Assembly (NCBI GenBank): GCA_000499405.2
Contig: HG738137.1
Location: 7,068,001-7,132,000 of the forward strand
Direction: 5' to 3'
DNA: 64,000 nt
DNA from: Onchocerca volvulus
Taxonomy: Eukaryota; Nematoda; Chromadorea; Rhabditida; Onchocercidae
Each line of letters starts with the position of its first letter. The first letter of the stretch is position 1. The position numbers and the translations under genes were made by a program. The notes beneath the pieces were generated by a model that was not told the DNA's origin, made no database searches, and saw only the letters and a list, made by a program, of their open reading frames with translations. Shown piece by piece: positions 39,801 to 54,800 of this stretch.

Positions 39801-42800
39801 CTCTTAAGCTCTCATCCAATTACAAAAATTGTCCCGATTTTAACTCTTTAGTCCTAGTCTAATAATATGAGATGGTGCTTTCTCAATTTCATTGAATTAA
39901 CAGATCATAGCAAATTCTTGAATTGAACCATCTTTTACGTAATAAATCCTATATTTCAATATTTTATTTAGAAAGCATTTTTTACATTTTAACAAATCAC
40001 ATAATAAAATTAAGTAAATCTCATTTCAATAATGAATTAAACATCCCAAACCTCATATTCGGGAGAAATACAAACTAACCAATCGTTTGGTTTCATTACT
40101 GATCCAACGGGCAAGACTGTCTCGCTGTAAGTCCCACTCTGATAACTTTTCGCTGTCCGTACTGATTTTTTCGTCTTTTGATCGTAGAAAAGAGCCCAAA
40201 GAAGTATATCTTTGTTGCATAGAGGATATTTCACGCAGTATAGCTTGAGCTTGTTCTGATTGTCCAATACTTCCTTTCATTTTCACTCTGAAAAAAAAAA
40301 AAAGAAAAATTGTAGAACTTATTTTACGAACCATTCGTGGATCATAAGTGAAGAATCATCTAATGACTATATGCAGACGTGTACCAATACAACGGCACAA
40401 TTTTGGTTGAAACTAATCGTTAAGATCTTAATTAATAAATAAAATTTATAGAATCAGAATCGAAAAGAATGGTTTAATATTGCAAGCCTATTTGAAAGGC
40501 CACGTATAACCAACATGGCCATATTACTTTCAAAGATACCCAAATAACTGGGTAGTTGGTAGTTGTGTTGAATTTTCATTATTTATTGCAATATCATTAT
40601 TGCAATTTATAATTACTCGACAACCATTTGCAAGAGAATCACGTAATTACAAATATATTGATTTTAACAAAAAGTGGAATAGATAAATTTGAATTTCGTG
40701 TAAAAGTATAGATTTAGATTTCGAAAAGTTACAACCTGGCAATAGTTTCAATTTCAACCAGTTTCGAAACAATATCATTTAATGTTTCGAATTCAGAGCG
40801 ACAACTCTGATATTCTGTTTGTAATTGTTGACATGTTGAACGCTGATTAGCCAAATCTACTGGATTTAATGAACACACTTCCAAAACTGTAAATACTTCA
40901 AGCTAATTCCCGAAAAAATATTAATACGATTGGTAACTAGCAAATCATATTAAAAGTTTAGAAACTTTGAAATTCAAGCTCCACCGTGAAAATGATGGAA
41001 AGAAATCTACTTAAGTTTTGTCGAAAAGCCAGTGATGTTTTATTGAAAGTAAAGGGATTACAATGAGCTTTCGTTTCCAAATTTTCTAGATCTGCGATAA
41101 GTTTGGATTTCAGTTCAGTCGATGCTTTACACAGTTTTTCAGTATTATGTCCATGACTGATAAGTTCTTCAAGTCGAGAAATGAATTTCTTAATAGCATT
41201 ATCGATGCAAGAAACCTGTAACGAAGAAATTGAATAATCAATTCATTTGCTTTTAAATGTTGTAAAGCTATAAACGCAACATTCCCGTTGGATGGAATAA
41301 TTATACTGAGATGTTGCATTAATATCCAGTTTTTCCCGGTGAATAAAACGGTTGAAAAATTGGTTAAATAGCAAAGATAACAAAATAATTTAAAATAAAA
41401 AAAAAATGTGGAAAAATAAACCTTATTTTCTAAATAATTATCTCCGATAATGTTCGGCATGGCTAAAATCCATCTACATTTGTTTTCCATTTCTTTAAAT
41501 TCGCTTTGCGCCAATTGTTTTAGTTCATTGGAGATATCACATAATGCATTCACATCTGTCAGCGAAGTGTTGGATAGCTTCTCATCCAACAATAATAATT
41601 TCTCATTAATCGATGCTTCCATATCGTTGAAATCAGTTAGAGCTGTGGATAGTTCCGCAATGTTATTAGCATTAGCCTATATACATTAGAATAAGCATTC
41701 GAATATCCGGAAGTAATATCCAAAATTTCGCCTTCTCATTAATAATACAGCTAGTAAAAATTAAATTGGTCAGTCAGTACTTTCCTTGAATTTATTTTAG
41801 AAATAAGAAAAAATTGTGAAAATACAGACCTTTGAAATAGTTAATAATGTCGTGAACTTTTCCTGAGCATCACTGCACTCATTCAATAATTGTCGGCTGG
41901 CTATTGAATCCGGATTGGCTGCTGCTATTTTTTGAGCATCCGCTTGCAACTCGGTAAGAACTTTTTGACGTGAAGAAATCTCACGCTGTCGCAATTCATT
42001 CTGATGTCGCTAAAATAAATTATTGTTCGAAATGTAAGCGATTATTGAACAGATGCATTTTTTGAATACATTCCGTAGATCACTCTTATATCGAGAACTA
42101 TGTTCAGCTTGTGTAATTTTAATTTGTTTACAATGGAATGGATCATTCGAAGAATAAATAGTTACAAACCAATTCATTTAATTTATCTACGTAGAGAGAT
42201 AATAAAACAGGCTCCGAGTGTCGTTTGTTTTCTTCATCCAACCAGTTCATTATATTCATCATGCCTTCCCGGATTCCCTCCGTTTTTGCCAACTTACTCC
42301 GCCATGAATCAATGTTTTCTTCAATCCTTTTTTGCGCGCGAATATGTCTGAAATGAGATGACGAGTGTTTAAAAACATTTTCGAAAATTCAATAAACTGA
42401 TCAAACAATCCATTCAAATTTATGAGTTAGCCACAACTTGATAAATGAAGCACACAAGAGAGTAATGGAACTATATCAATAAAATTATTATCATTCACTA
42501 TGATATAATTAGGTCATGTTACTATAGAAATGACAATAGTAGTATGAAATTAAAAGTCGAAAACAATCTTTACACTGTTATCCAAATAACTTAAATAAGT
42601 AAGATCGGATCCATCAAGTTAACTAAAATGTGTAAGATTCCTTCACGTGAAAACCTAATAAATTTTTCTAGCAGCACTTGCGACAAAAATCATCAATTCC
42701 GGAGAATTTAGTAAATTTTTGGATCCGAAACATATAAACTGCAAACCTTCGTGCAAGTTCGTCAATATGACGCTGATTTTCATGTGAAATACGTTCATGA

Positions 42801-45800
42801 GCATCGGTACCCGAAAGTGCATTGCTAAGATCCACAGAAGATCGTGTAACCGTTTCAATTTTGCCTGTCTGTTCGAATGAAGCATGTTGCAGATTTTCCA
42901 ATTTAGATAACCTGCAATTTTTGCCCATTAAATAACTTAGACAGAAATTTAAAGCAGAAATGTTTGATTTTTAAATTTTATCCTCAAAGAAAATTTATCC
43001 TTTTCAAAGAATTTATTCTAATGGCATCATTACATTTAGATTATTATTGAAGTAATTTTTTCTCTCACTGAATAAAAATTCACAAATATTAAATTAATAC
43101 TGGTAAATAAGAAAAAGTTCAGCGGGAATCCTAATTAATACTATGGATATCAATTTTTGCGGCACTTCCTTATCCATGAAAGAAACAGATCAAAAAACCG
43201 TTAACTCTACACAGTAGAACAATGCTTGGATCAGCTATAGAAACAATCACAACGAATCATAGAGATTCCCACTTTCTAATGGTCTTCGTCACTTCCAAGC
43301 AAAGCAATTACATCCTTGTTCTGTCACAGAGCTTGAACTCATGATAGATGAAGCGACAAATGCATAAACTAGTCAATGCACCATCGATACCATAGCTATC
43401 AGGCCCTACTAGAGAGGGGTAATGAAAATTGAGATACAGATACAATAATATTTCGAGAACAAATAAAGATGAATCAATGAAAATTAGCCTAGTTAGAGAA
43501 CTTAGCCTATATAAGTAATAAGTAAATAATCATAACAGTGAGTACGATATTCAGTTGGATTTTGAAAGAAAATTGCAACTCATTTGCATAGATACGGTAG
43601 ATTTTTGAAAATTTAAAAAAAAATATGAGCACTTCGGATAATTTATTAAAATTTAAAACAATTTCGCAGAAGAAAATCTCATCATTAGCCAGCGAGTTTT
43701 TTTTCAATCGAGAAAATTTTCTTTTTCCGCTTTCTCCTATTTCGTCAAAAAATAAGGAAGTTATTTTCAAACGAATATCTTTCAATTACATAACTTCGTA
43801 TTCTTTCAAAAATCCTATTAAAATTTTGATTTGACTGTGAGCAAAGCAGCGAAAAGTATGCTAAAAAAAAAAAAAAAAAAGGTTTTTGGTCACTATTAGG
43901 CAAAATAATTTTGGGATATTTCTATCACACTACTGAAGGAATACTATTTTTTATCTATATATATTCAAGATGTAAGATGTAAGAGACGTAAGAATATTCA
44001 AGATGTAAGAAGAAATTTTATATTTAAGCATTTATGACAGATATTTTCGATTCATATGCAAAATCCAAACACAGAATCAAAATATCAAAATATGCCAAAA
44101 AAATATGCCTAAAAGATTCTCTAGTTAAGAAACATATTACTATATTATCTATTGAAGAAGTAAGTTTGGATGCAAATATTTACTGAAAATTTTAGTTATA
44201 AGATAATTATACTTCTTCCTATCAGATATTATAGCTGTATTCTTTAGGGGAAGAAATGTCCTCATCTAGGGAAACTGTTAAACAACAAGATGTTAAATGT
44301 TATCGAGCAAAATAGAGATTTTCGAATTTAATATTAATGCACTTAAATTTCATAGATATAATACAGTAAGCACTTACAATTGAGATGTAAGGGAGCTACC
44401 ATCCATGGTATCTGTGCTACGTAAAATACTTTCTGTTTCAGAAATTTCTTGCTCTAAATTTGTGATTGATTTATCCAAACTTTCTACATCCTGTGTATAC
44501 GCCATTGCCAGTGACTTCAATTGACTCAAATATGCAGATAGCTCATGGCAATTTCGAAGTAAGATATCGTAATCAACCTGAAAAACCAACTCTTTAAGGC
44601 TTGAAATAAATTTGACTGCAGGTAATGCGACAGAGGAAAGAATAATCCAATGATCAATTTACTTGGATATTCTCTAATAATTGCTGGTAACATAAAGAAG
44701 ATTCGATCACTGGATTATTTTTTAGTAGCTTCCTGGACAAATGAATGTGACTGAAAAATCAGAAACAATTCTGTCAAGAAAATCGACTTTTATCACCTGT
44801 AATCTATAGATTGTACCCGTCAATTCATGTGCATCTATGGATGGAAACTGAGCAGTGGGATACTGTAAACGCATTTCGATTACATAACCATCAATTTCGG
44901 ATTGTATACGTGTAGATAGCGCATCGATGCCTTTCAAACGTTCTTTTGTGGCCATCACTTCATTCAATACTCCCTAGATATTCAATGAATTCAGCAGAAA
45001 CAACTTTGGAGCATCTCATACTAGAACCAGCTAGCATATTAAACTGATTCCATATCAACTTGGAATTTGAAATTTGAATTGAAAAATGAATTGTCGGCGA
45101 ACAACCAATCAAATTTATCTAATAAATGAAATATCAATGAATTATCAAATTTAGATTAATAATCAATGTAACTTACCTTAGCCTTTTGATGTGACCACTG
45201 AAGTACCTGTGGGTCACCACTTTCCGCTCTGATAATGGTCAATTCTCTGGTTTTTTCATTTAGAAATGAATGTAGCAGATTCGACTCATTGGAAAATTCC
45301 AGAAACAATTTTGTTAAAACATTTAACCTTAACAGAAAAAAAATCAAAGATTTGTCTACTTAAAATGCTACAAAACAGTAAAAAATAAGAACTGATTTCG
45401 CAGAAAGAATGATTTCAATATCCATTTACATCATCTTGATTTCCAAATATATAAATTCATGGCTTAGCGCATATTTAGATTCATGGCTTCATCTAAGACT
45501 AACAATCTTATTTCAGTAGTTTGTTATCCTTTACTGCTATATATTTGAAAAATTCTATTTGCAACTTTACTTCGGTAAAATGGTATCGGTATGCCGTAGA
45601 AGTTGATTATAGTTTGTTTCAAGTTTGTTTCGATGCTCTTTTAGACTGTGAAATTGATCCGGTGTGAGAAATTCTGCACCTTCCGCACACAAACGATCTG
45701 TTTCCTCGACACTTTCTTGCACTTTGGATGCATACGTCAGCAATTCAGTTCTCATTTCCTTAAGAGACAAATAAAGAATGCTCTGTTACAAAACCAACTA

Positions 45801-48800
45801 TGAATTGATATTGAAATTCCTTGTAATTACATCCTATCAACACTGAAAACAATTTAGGTAATCTTGATAATTTTAATACATGGAAACTCTATTGTTGGTT
45901 AAAATTGCGGAAACCTGCATTCGATCGAAAGCTGATGATGCATCATCAGATGAAGTGACCAGCCAGAAACCTTCCGAAATTGCTGTATTTATTGTACCAA
46001 ATGTATCCAGTATTTCTGATATTCTGATTTGTCTTTCAATACATTTAGTGTGCAAATCTTCCTGCAAATCATTGCTACAAATAATTTCATTTATTAAATT
46101 GATAATTTTTCTGAATTCTCCATCACAATAAACTGAATATCTTCAATAGTTCAGTTCTTTTCTACTTTATATCTGTCTTTTAATTATGAGGAAAGTTTTG
46201 ACAGAAGCAAAGAACAAAGTCATTTTAGATGCATGAATATGTGACATTCCCAAACTTTGCATTGACATTAGTCTTGCAGCATACACAGTAATGAAGCAAA
46301 TTTGCGTCAGTTATTTTAATTTTCCGAACTATTTAAATCGGACAAAAATGATGTTTTCCACAAACAGTCGTATGTATTAATAGATACAACTTGCAAATAT
46401 CATTATCTTGTCACACGAAAGTTGCAGTAGGAAAAATATCGCTGATAATTAGCGAACCAATCTTACGATTTCTATACTTTGCAAGAAGAATCAAGTTATC
46501 TGATTTTAATCTCACAACTACTTCTGAGATGCTTCGCATCTTATTCTGACTGATATATTTTAATCACTTATCAGAATAAATCTCCTCAACTGCTACTTTA
46601 ACTAATAAGTATTTTCTAATCTGGAACAACATTAAGAGATCATTTCAACACTCATTTCACTTTTTTACTTATATTCGACTAAATTTATGCACCTTACCTC
46701 AAGTTGGGCCATAAAGAGAAAATTTTATTAGAACTTATCCTCTAATTTCACGACTAAAATTCTAATTTTTCGACTGATTGCCTTTTTCGCAAATTTACCA
46801 ATCTATTAAAATTTCTTTTTAATTTGAATTCTAAAAGAACGAAATAATCAAATGAAAGAGAATCTGTGCAGTCTAAAATACAAATTCATGACAGACTTCT
46901 TTCCCAATCAGTTGCCATGATGATCTTATTGTCATTAAGCAAATTTCTATAAATTAAATTTGAAAAAATCAACAGTGTTGAAAGAGGTCAGGCAGTAGCT
47001 GATACCATTTAATGCAATAAGTTTCTATCAGAAATGCATCAAATGTGATTCATTTTTACAATATAGCATAATTAATGAGTGGCAGCTAGAATGTTTACTG
47101 TATTTCTTCATTTAGTTGTATTTTTAGACGAAAAGAAAATGAGTTTTGACTTGGCAAGCCTGCTGTTCATCTATCGTTGAAAGGATCCGGTACTAACGGC
47201 AAGAACTTATGACACCAATTGCTCGATAATTTAAAGTTCTCAATATAATTTTTCGATATAATTTTAAATCTTTTAAAATTACAACAGTGTGATTTAATTG
47301 ACTTGATCAAACAAAAAGAAAGATGATTGATTATTGGCATGAAGTATGAAATGCTGTCCGGCCATTTTTTCTGATAAAACTTATATTTCCTTTACAGGAA
47401 AAGAATCTATAGAGCTCGGTATTTACACGTCTGCCTTTTAATTATTGCAGTATGTCTTTATGTTGACATATTTCGTACAATTTTGTGACAAAAAAAATCA
47501 CTAAGATATTAAACTGAACTGGAAACACTAAGGCAACTTAATCACTTTAATTCCAGAACTCAAAAAACTTGAAAATTTTTTTCAGGAAAATAAAGATTTC
47601 TTTAAATACTCTGTATTGCTAATATATTTGCTCGTGCTGAAGTGAATTTAGTCGTAAATGATTTCATCAGCAGTGTATGAACTTTTGACTTTTGCAAACT
47701 GCAGATGCAAGGATATAAAAAGAGAGAAACACAAAATAATCTTTGCACTGAAATTTTTAAAATTATGCAGCCTTCATCATCATTTTTCCATTGGGTTTCA
47801 AACCACACTTCACAAGTTATTACTTCATAATATATTTTACACGAAAAAAAATTATATACAAAAAAAAAAAAAAACTACAAAATCGAATTAGAAGAAAAAT
47901 GACAATATGATGAATGCAAAAATCAATCATATTTGTAAATTTCAAAAATCTCAGAATTTCACTCCGGAAGGAGCATGAGTCCGTGATATTAATGCATGTG
48001 AGAAAGACAAGTTATACATCTATAAGTAATGGATAATCCATTATTCAAATGAAGAGATGCGGTCAGAAAAGTTCATAATTATGTACGTTCTCTCTTTTCA
48101 ATTTCGTTAATCTACAAGAATATTGGCAGTGAATAATGCCTTGTTCCACTGTTCCGTGAAGTGAAACATTAAAAATTACATGAATTTAGGAATAGCAAAT
48201 GAATGAATCCTTTCAAGAAACAAAAACAAAACTGCACTGTTTAGATGAATATTCAGACTTATCGAATAACGCTCTCAATGACAATATGCTTCCACATTTA
48301 TATTTCATTAAATTTACACCCACTTCCTCAGTTAATAATGGTGATTTTGATTTCAAAAACCAAATTATATGGTTATATGCTTTTTGGGTCTAAAATCTTG
48401 AAAAATTTTTCTGAAACAAATTGATCAATTTCTTACTACTGTAACCTTAAACTTATTCAAATGACAATAAATATACCTTTTGGAATTAGGAAAATCCAAA
48501 CTGCAACAGCTCCATCTTCATAAAAATGGATAACTTTAAGAAAAAGCATTACAAAATGATGACAATTATTTGAATGAATATGATGATTACAGTACATAAA
48601 TGATGTCTCAAACAGCTAAGACTCTATTGAAAAATAACTATCAAAAATGTGCCAGTGAAAAATATATGCAAAAAATTTTGTTTTTAATTTCAGTTCATGA
48701 AAAGAAGTGTAATAGCTACCCCTAAAAAAATTTTTTTGAAAGAACAGAACTTTTTAAAATGGATGCAAAATGGCATTTTAAAAAAAAAAAAAGACAATAT

Positions 48801-51800
48801 AAGTATTAGAAAAGATAAAAGACGGGGCACAAAAATATCAACAAAGTTAAATAATGAATTACTAAGGAAACACATCAGAAGTTCGCATTGACGGAGATGA
48901 TGTCGATGATGCATACGTTGTGTATGGCGCAAGTGGATCGGTAGATTGCCGCAATTCAGATGGCTGGCCACGCCAACTGACAGTTTTCGTATAAACTTTA
49001 ATGCCAGATTCTGAAGGACTAACACTAGCAGATTCAATTATTGGTGCCTGCCCCAACTCCTCAACAGAGATATTCAGTGTTTCCATCATTCGCCTGGCTG
49101 TATCGGGAGTCATCATTTTCATATGTACTGCTCGTGGAATTGAGTATCGTCGACCACTTGCTGGATGAACGATATCACCAGTGATAAGATCTAGCAGGCC
49201 ACTTTCCGCTGCCTCACGAATCGAAACTCGTGAAGTGCCTTCTGGAAGCTCGATGACTTTTTCCTCAACATCAAAACCAAGTCCTCTCAGATTGTCTAAA
49301 AACTCGTGCTGCAAATCAGCCATAGCTTGAGGGTCATCAACTAGGCTTTTTCCTCTGCTTCCTCGAGATGCGTCTGAACTAGATCTAACTCGACGCGAAA
49401 GACCAGGTTCAGGACGGTGAGGTGACGAAAGCTTTCTAATTATTATCTCCTCTCTATAGCGTGGTGTGCCACTTTCAGTTTTCCATTCATCCACTGATTC
49501 CAATTTGAATCTATAACCTTCGGCATCCCGACGTTTTACGGCTTCCGCGACCGCTTGAGCAGCTTGCATGGGAGATGCAATCAAGGCAATTAGACCTTTT
49601 TCTAAGGCGTCCTTAAGTGTAATTCTGATTCCCGTACGTTTGTGGATATATTTACCATCTGAATCAATAACTTCCTGACTCAACGCTTCTTTTACTGTCA
49701 TTGTATGGCTTGATTCTAGATCATGCAATAACGAATCACCATCAATAACATCACGATCAACAGCGGATTTGAAAGTCAAATAAAGGCCTGATTTTTTATC
49801 CCTTATTCGCCCAGAAATCTCATCGAATTCTTCCGTGAATAATATATTTGCTAGATTTCGCTCATCCGAACCTTCCAGAGCTTCAACATTACCGGTATCA
49901 ATGTATCCTTCTTCAATTGCCTGATTAATCGACATCTGCCTTCCCGAATCAGAATCAGTAAATCGATTTTGCGCAACATCAATCATACCTTTGCTTAACG
50001 CTTCCGCGAATGTCATTTTATCAATACGCTTCAATTTTTCACCAATGAATAACGGTATTTTACCTTCTGAGGTTGCGCGAGAAACAGGCATAATAATCTG
50101 TTCATCAAACTGAATAGTTTTATTTTTCGGATCTACTAGTTTGTTCTGAACGGCTTCAATCAGATTAAGCTTTCTTTTTGTACGATAATCCACTAGAAAC
50201 GGTTCTGTGATAGCTTTATAAGTTTCAGCATCAATCAAACCTTTATTAGAAGCATCTTTTAAACTTATTGTCTCTGCTGTAATGATATTTGAATATTGGC
50301 CTGTACTCGCATTAATAAGACCCTCGATTAAAGCAGTTAGGATTGGAACTCCATATCCTTTTGTTGGATCATACACTCCCTCCATCGTAAGGCTTGCATA
50401 TACCGGTTTCATGATATCTAACCAAGCTAATTTCTCATTCGTGAAAGGATTCTTTACCTCACCAGTTTTCGGATTTATAATACCGAGTTCTATGGCTCTT
50501 TGTACTGATATCCTTTCCCCATTTGCTGGGTGACACACACCCTTTGGTAATGTTTCCGATAAGGTGACATCTACAAGACCCATATTTGCTGCTTGTGCCA
50601 ATGTCAGAGCATCACCTGTCTTTGGGTTGAGGTAAGTTAAGTTTTGCAAATCAACTAATTTGGCTCGAACAGCATCTTCCAAGCTTAATTTTTCACCACG
50701 AGCATCGATTACACCTCTCGTAACAGCATTTTGAATATTCGATCTGAAAACCGAATATGTCTTCGTCATCTGTTTTCCTTTTTTGTCAATGCGTGCAATA
50801 CCAATGCGCTGAGCATCTTGCAGTGACATGACACGACCATTTCTCTTATCTCTTATCTTATCAATACCAACAAATTCAGCATGTGGTTCCAACTGAATAG
50901 ATTGCACTTGTGCGGTGCTTTTGACAACAGTCTTGGCCTCAGTCATATAAGGATCACCATGCAATTGGATTGTAAATTTCATTCCAGATGATGGATCAAC
51001 GTATTCACCTTTCTCAACACCTCCTTCTCCACGCACAACTTTTACCATTACTTGTTTTCCACCACCCAAATCAACCATCTCCTGACGTCCTGGGCCTCGA
51101 ATACGTTGTTCCATAATAGCAACAGTCGGTCTTTCAGCAAGCTCTGATGCAGCAGGTTCTGGTGCATAAGGAGTAAGCTGCAACTTTCGCTCTATTAGAC
51201 GTGTTGATTGAGGCTTTTGCGGAGTGTGTGTTCTTGAGCCAGAACCACTTAACACGCCACTAGTAAGAGCTTGAGGAAAGGTCATTACTTCAGTCATATT
51301 CTTCGTGTAAACTATGCCCTTAACAGGATCAATAATTTTATTCGTAACCGCTGTGTTGTAAGGCAACTCTTCACCTGTTGACGGATCATGAAAAACAATA
51401 CTTTGACTATCGATGAGTTTAGTTGCAATTGCATCCTCTAGTTTAACACCACCCCCATCTGGTGTCGTCAGTCGACCTGTATATAAATCAAGCTTTCCAG
51501 ATAACAAAGCACCTTCTAAACTCTGAGGTATACTTTTGCTTCTTAAAAGACCTTGTGAATGAGCTGTTTTTAGATCAACAAATTTCCCTGTTTCTGTATT
51601 CAACACTGTACCTTCCGCATCATTAATAATATTTTCATCTATGGCTTCTAGAAGCGACAATTCACGCATTCTACGCTTGTCTAGTACGGTTGTACCATAT
51701 GGATTGAATAATCCTTTTATTATCGATTCTTTCAAAGACATTTGTTTCTGAGTCTGCGGATGAGTGAACATACCGCTCTTTGCATCATACCAGTTCGAAT

Positions 51801-54800
51801 CCAGAGCATTCGTCAATGTCTGCTCTGTATATTCTGAAGGTCCACCGAACAATGCTTCTTTTTTCGACAGTTCACTTCGTTTTTGTATTTTATAAGTGGT
51901 ATGAATAGCATCAGCAGCATTTTCAGGTACGCCACCTGTTGGAAAAACACGATGCTGTAACGCTGCTTGGGCCAAAGAATATCTTTTATTTTCTCGTTTA
52001 TCCAAATAATAATGATCTTTCTCATCGATAACACCCCATTTTTCAGCCTCTTCAAATGACATTTCACGTGCAGTCAAAGTATCGAAGACACGTAGATCCT
52101 CACGGTCGATTTTACCAGTAGCAAGAGCCGCATCAAGGGTAAGCCGCTCTTCAGTTACATGATCAACCAGTTCTCCTCTACTTGAATCAAACGTCCAAGA
52201 TTGCTCTGTTTCTTCCACAGTTGCAGTCCCAATTGGACGAAAACTTATGACTGCGTCAGAACCTGGTGAAAATTGCATAACTTTCTTTTTCGAACTTCCT
52301 ACACCAACTGGTGCCTCAGCTTCCACAAGCACTACCTTATTGTTAATCAACGTCTGGAGATTGACCGTTTGGCCTTTCCATTTCATGAAACCATTTTTAT
52401 CCATTATTTTCTTATTCATTGCTTCGACAATAGGAATATGACTGCCTGTAGATGGATCTAAGAGAGTAATACTTCTATTGTCAAGAATACCCAATTGAAA
52501 TGCTTCTTGCAAAGTTAGCGAACGATCTAAATTTGGTAGAGAAACAGTTCCCGTGTTAAGGTTTACGTAACCTTTGCGTTCTGCGTCAAGAATATGATAA
52601 CCATCAGCAGGTACTTCAAACGAATCTTTACTACCCGTAACTGCGCGATAAACGGATACACCGCCTGGGCCTCCCAGTGCTGTAGTTTCTGTTTTTCTCA
52701 CTTTCTTTACAGTTGTTACAGTTTCCTCAATATTTTTATCTGGATAAAACTTCGGCGCTAATTGTTGAGCTGTTTCAGTTACAGATTCAGTTATTTTCTC
52801 TTCTACAGTAGGACCAACTCCTGCACTTTTGGACGGAACTATCCATTCATCGGATGGATGGATTAATCCCTGATTTAATGCTTCTTCGAAGCTCATTTCG
52901 GTATCACCTTGCCGGAAGCGATGAGTGCGCGAATCAATTAAACCTTGTTTCATGGCTTCTGCCAATGTTACCTTTACTTCGTCGGTAGTTGTATCTTGTG
53001 ACTGTCCTGGCCGTCTAATTCGTTTCTTATGATCAATTTTTTTCACTGGTGTTACTAGAGAAGGATGAATATTTAGCATCGACGACAACTGCAAAGCTCC
53101 TTTGAGAGTCAACAATCCTTCATCATATGCTTGCTTCGGGGATAGTTCCCTATTTGTTCGCTTGTCAACATAAATACCTTTTTGGGGATCAATGAATCCC
53201 TTTGCTACAGCACGAATCACCGTCATATTCTCCTTCGAACCATTTTTGATACCCAATAATGTAGTTAGGAATTCGAAAAGCATAGGATCCAACAAATCTT
53301 TATCCGCACAATCGGATATAAGAAAACTCTGATTTGTAGCAAGATCTACGATTCTTTCAGCTTGCAATATAATTATGCCACAATTTACAGCCTCATTAAA
53401 AGTTAAGTTTTCTCCAGTCTTCGTATTCTTGATACCCTTCACATTAAAAATAGAATGCCGTACACGTTTGATCAGTAATCCATCGCTTACTGCTTCATTT
53501 ATAGAAAAAATTTTTTGCTGTTTCTGGAGCATAATCCTACCATCAGGTTCTAACAATCCTCGTTCTAAAGCTTCTGCGATCGAAATCACATCTTTTTCAT
53601 CAGGATCCACGATATGACGTACATCTGGATCCAATAAACCAGCAGCAATTGCTTCTAACAATGTGAAACGATTCTTGGTGCCTCCATCTATGAACTTATT
53701 TGTTGAATCGATCAAGTCTTTTTGATTGATTTCTGTAAGTGTCAGCGGTTTCTGTATCAGATCTTTTGAAAAAGCTTCTTGAAGCGTAAGATTTTGACTT
53801 TTCAGTAGATCATTAAAATTGCCTTGACGTGTATTTACTACATTACGTACAATCGCTTCACTTAAAGTGATACGTCGATTTTCATCCGTCTTCACAATTT
53901 CCGGAACATGCAAATTTAGAAGTGTATACTGTTTTGAAACAGCTTCGCGTAGAGTAATTTTTTCGCCACTATGTTTGTCCACAAATTCACCGCTGTATCC
54001 ATCAATTAGGCCCGTTTCAAGACACTCAGATAAGGTGACTGCAATCATAGTATGTGGACGGCATCCACCAATTTGAATGTATCCGTTATAAAGGGCATCT
54101 TTCAGTGGCATTGTCTCTCTCGTGTATTTTCCGGTAAAATGACCCGTCTCTCTATTTACAACACCTTGTTCAATAGCATTTTCTAGTGACATAGGTGGTA
54201 ACTTCAATACGCCCATTTTAAGCAATCGATGTTGTGTGTCAAGTGTTATGATTCCTCGTGAAATACAATCGTACATTGGCAAGATTTCACCTGTTTCAAT
54301 ATCTCGCAATTGACGAATATCCGGATCATACAAACCGATCTGGATAGCCTCTAACAGAGACAAACTTTCACCAGTTTCTGGATGACGCACGCCATAATGA
54401 GTGTTAAGCACTTCATGAAAACCACCATCAATGTATCCTAATTCCGCAGCTTTCTCCAGACTAATTCTAGCACCCGAAACGATGTCATAGAATTCTCCTC
54501 CACCAGAATGTAAATCTAGCAATCCTTGACGTATAGCTTCAACAAAAGTCAAAATTTCGCCAGTTTGTTTGTGCAAAATGCCTTCCATTTCGTAAAATTG
54601 CGTTTTAGTAATTGTTTCTTCTTGGTACATCTGCATTTCATCTTCATGTTCCGCTATCGTTGCTCTTTCTGGAACATCCTGAATCTCTTCAAATTCTTCC
54701 AGCTCACCACCCTCGGATACAATTGCCTGTTGCATGCCATGACTCAGGCTAGGCATCTGAAATAAATTATCGGTTAACCTTCTAAGTCAATGTTGTTTCT

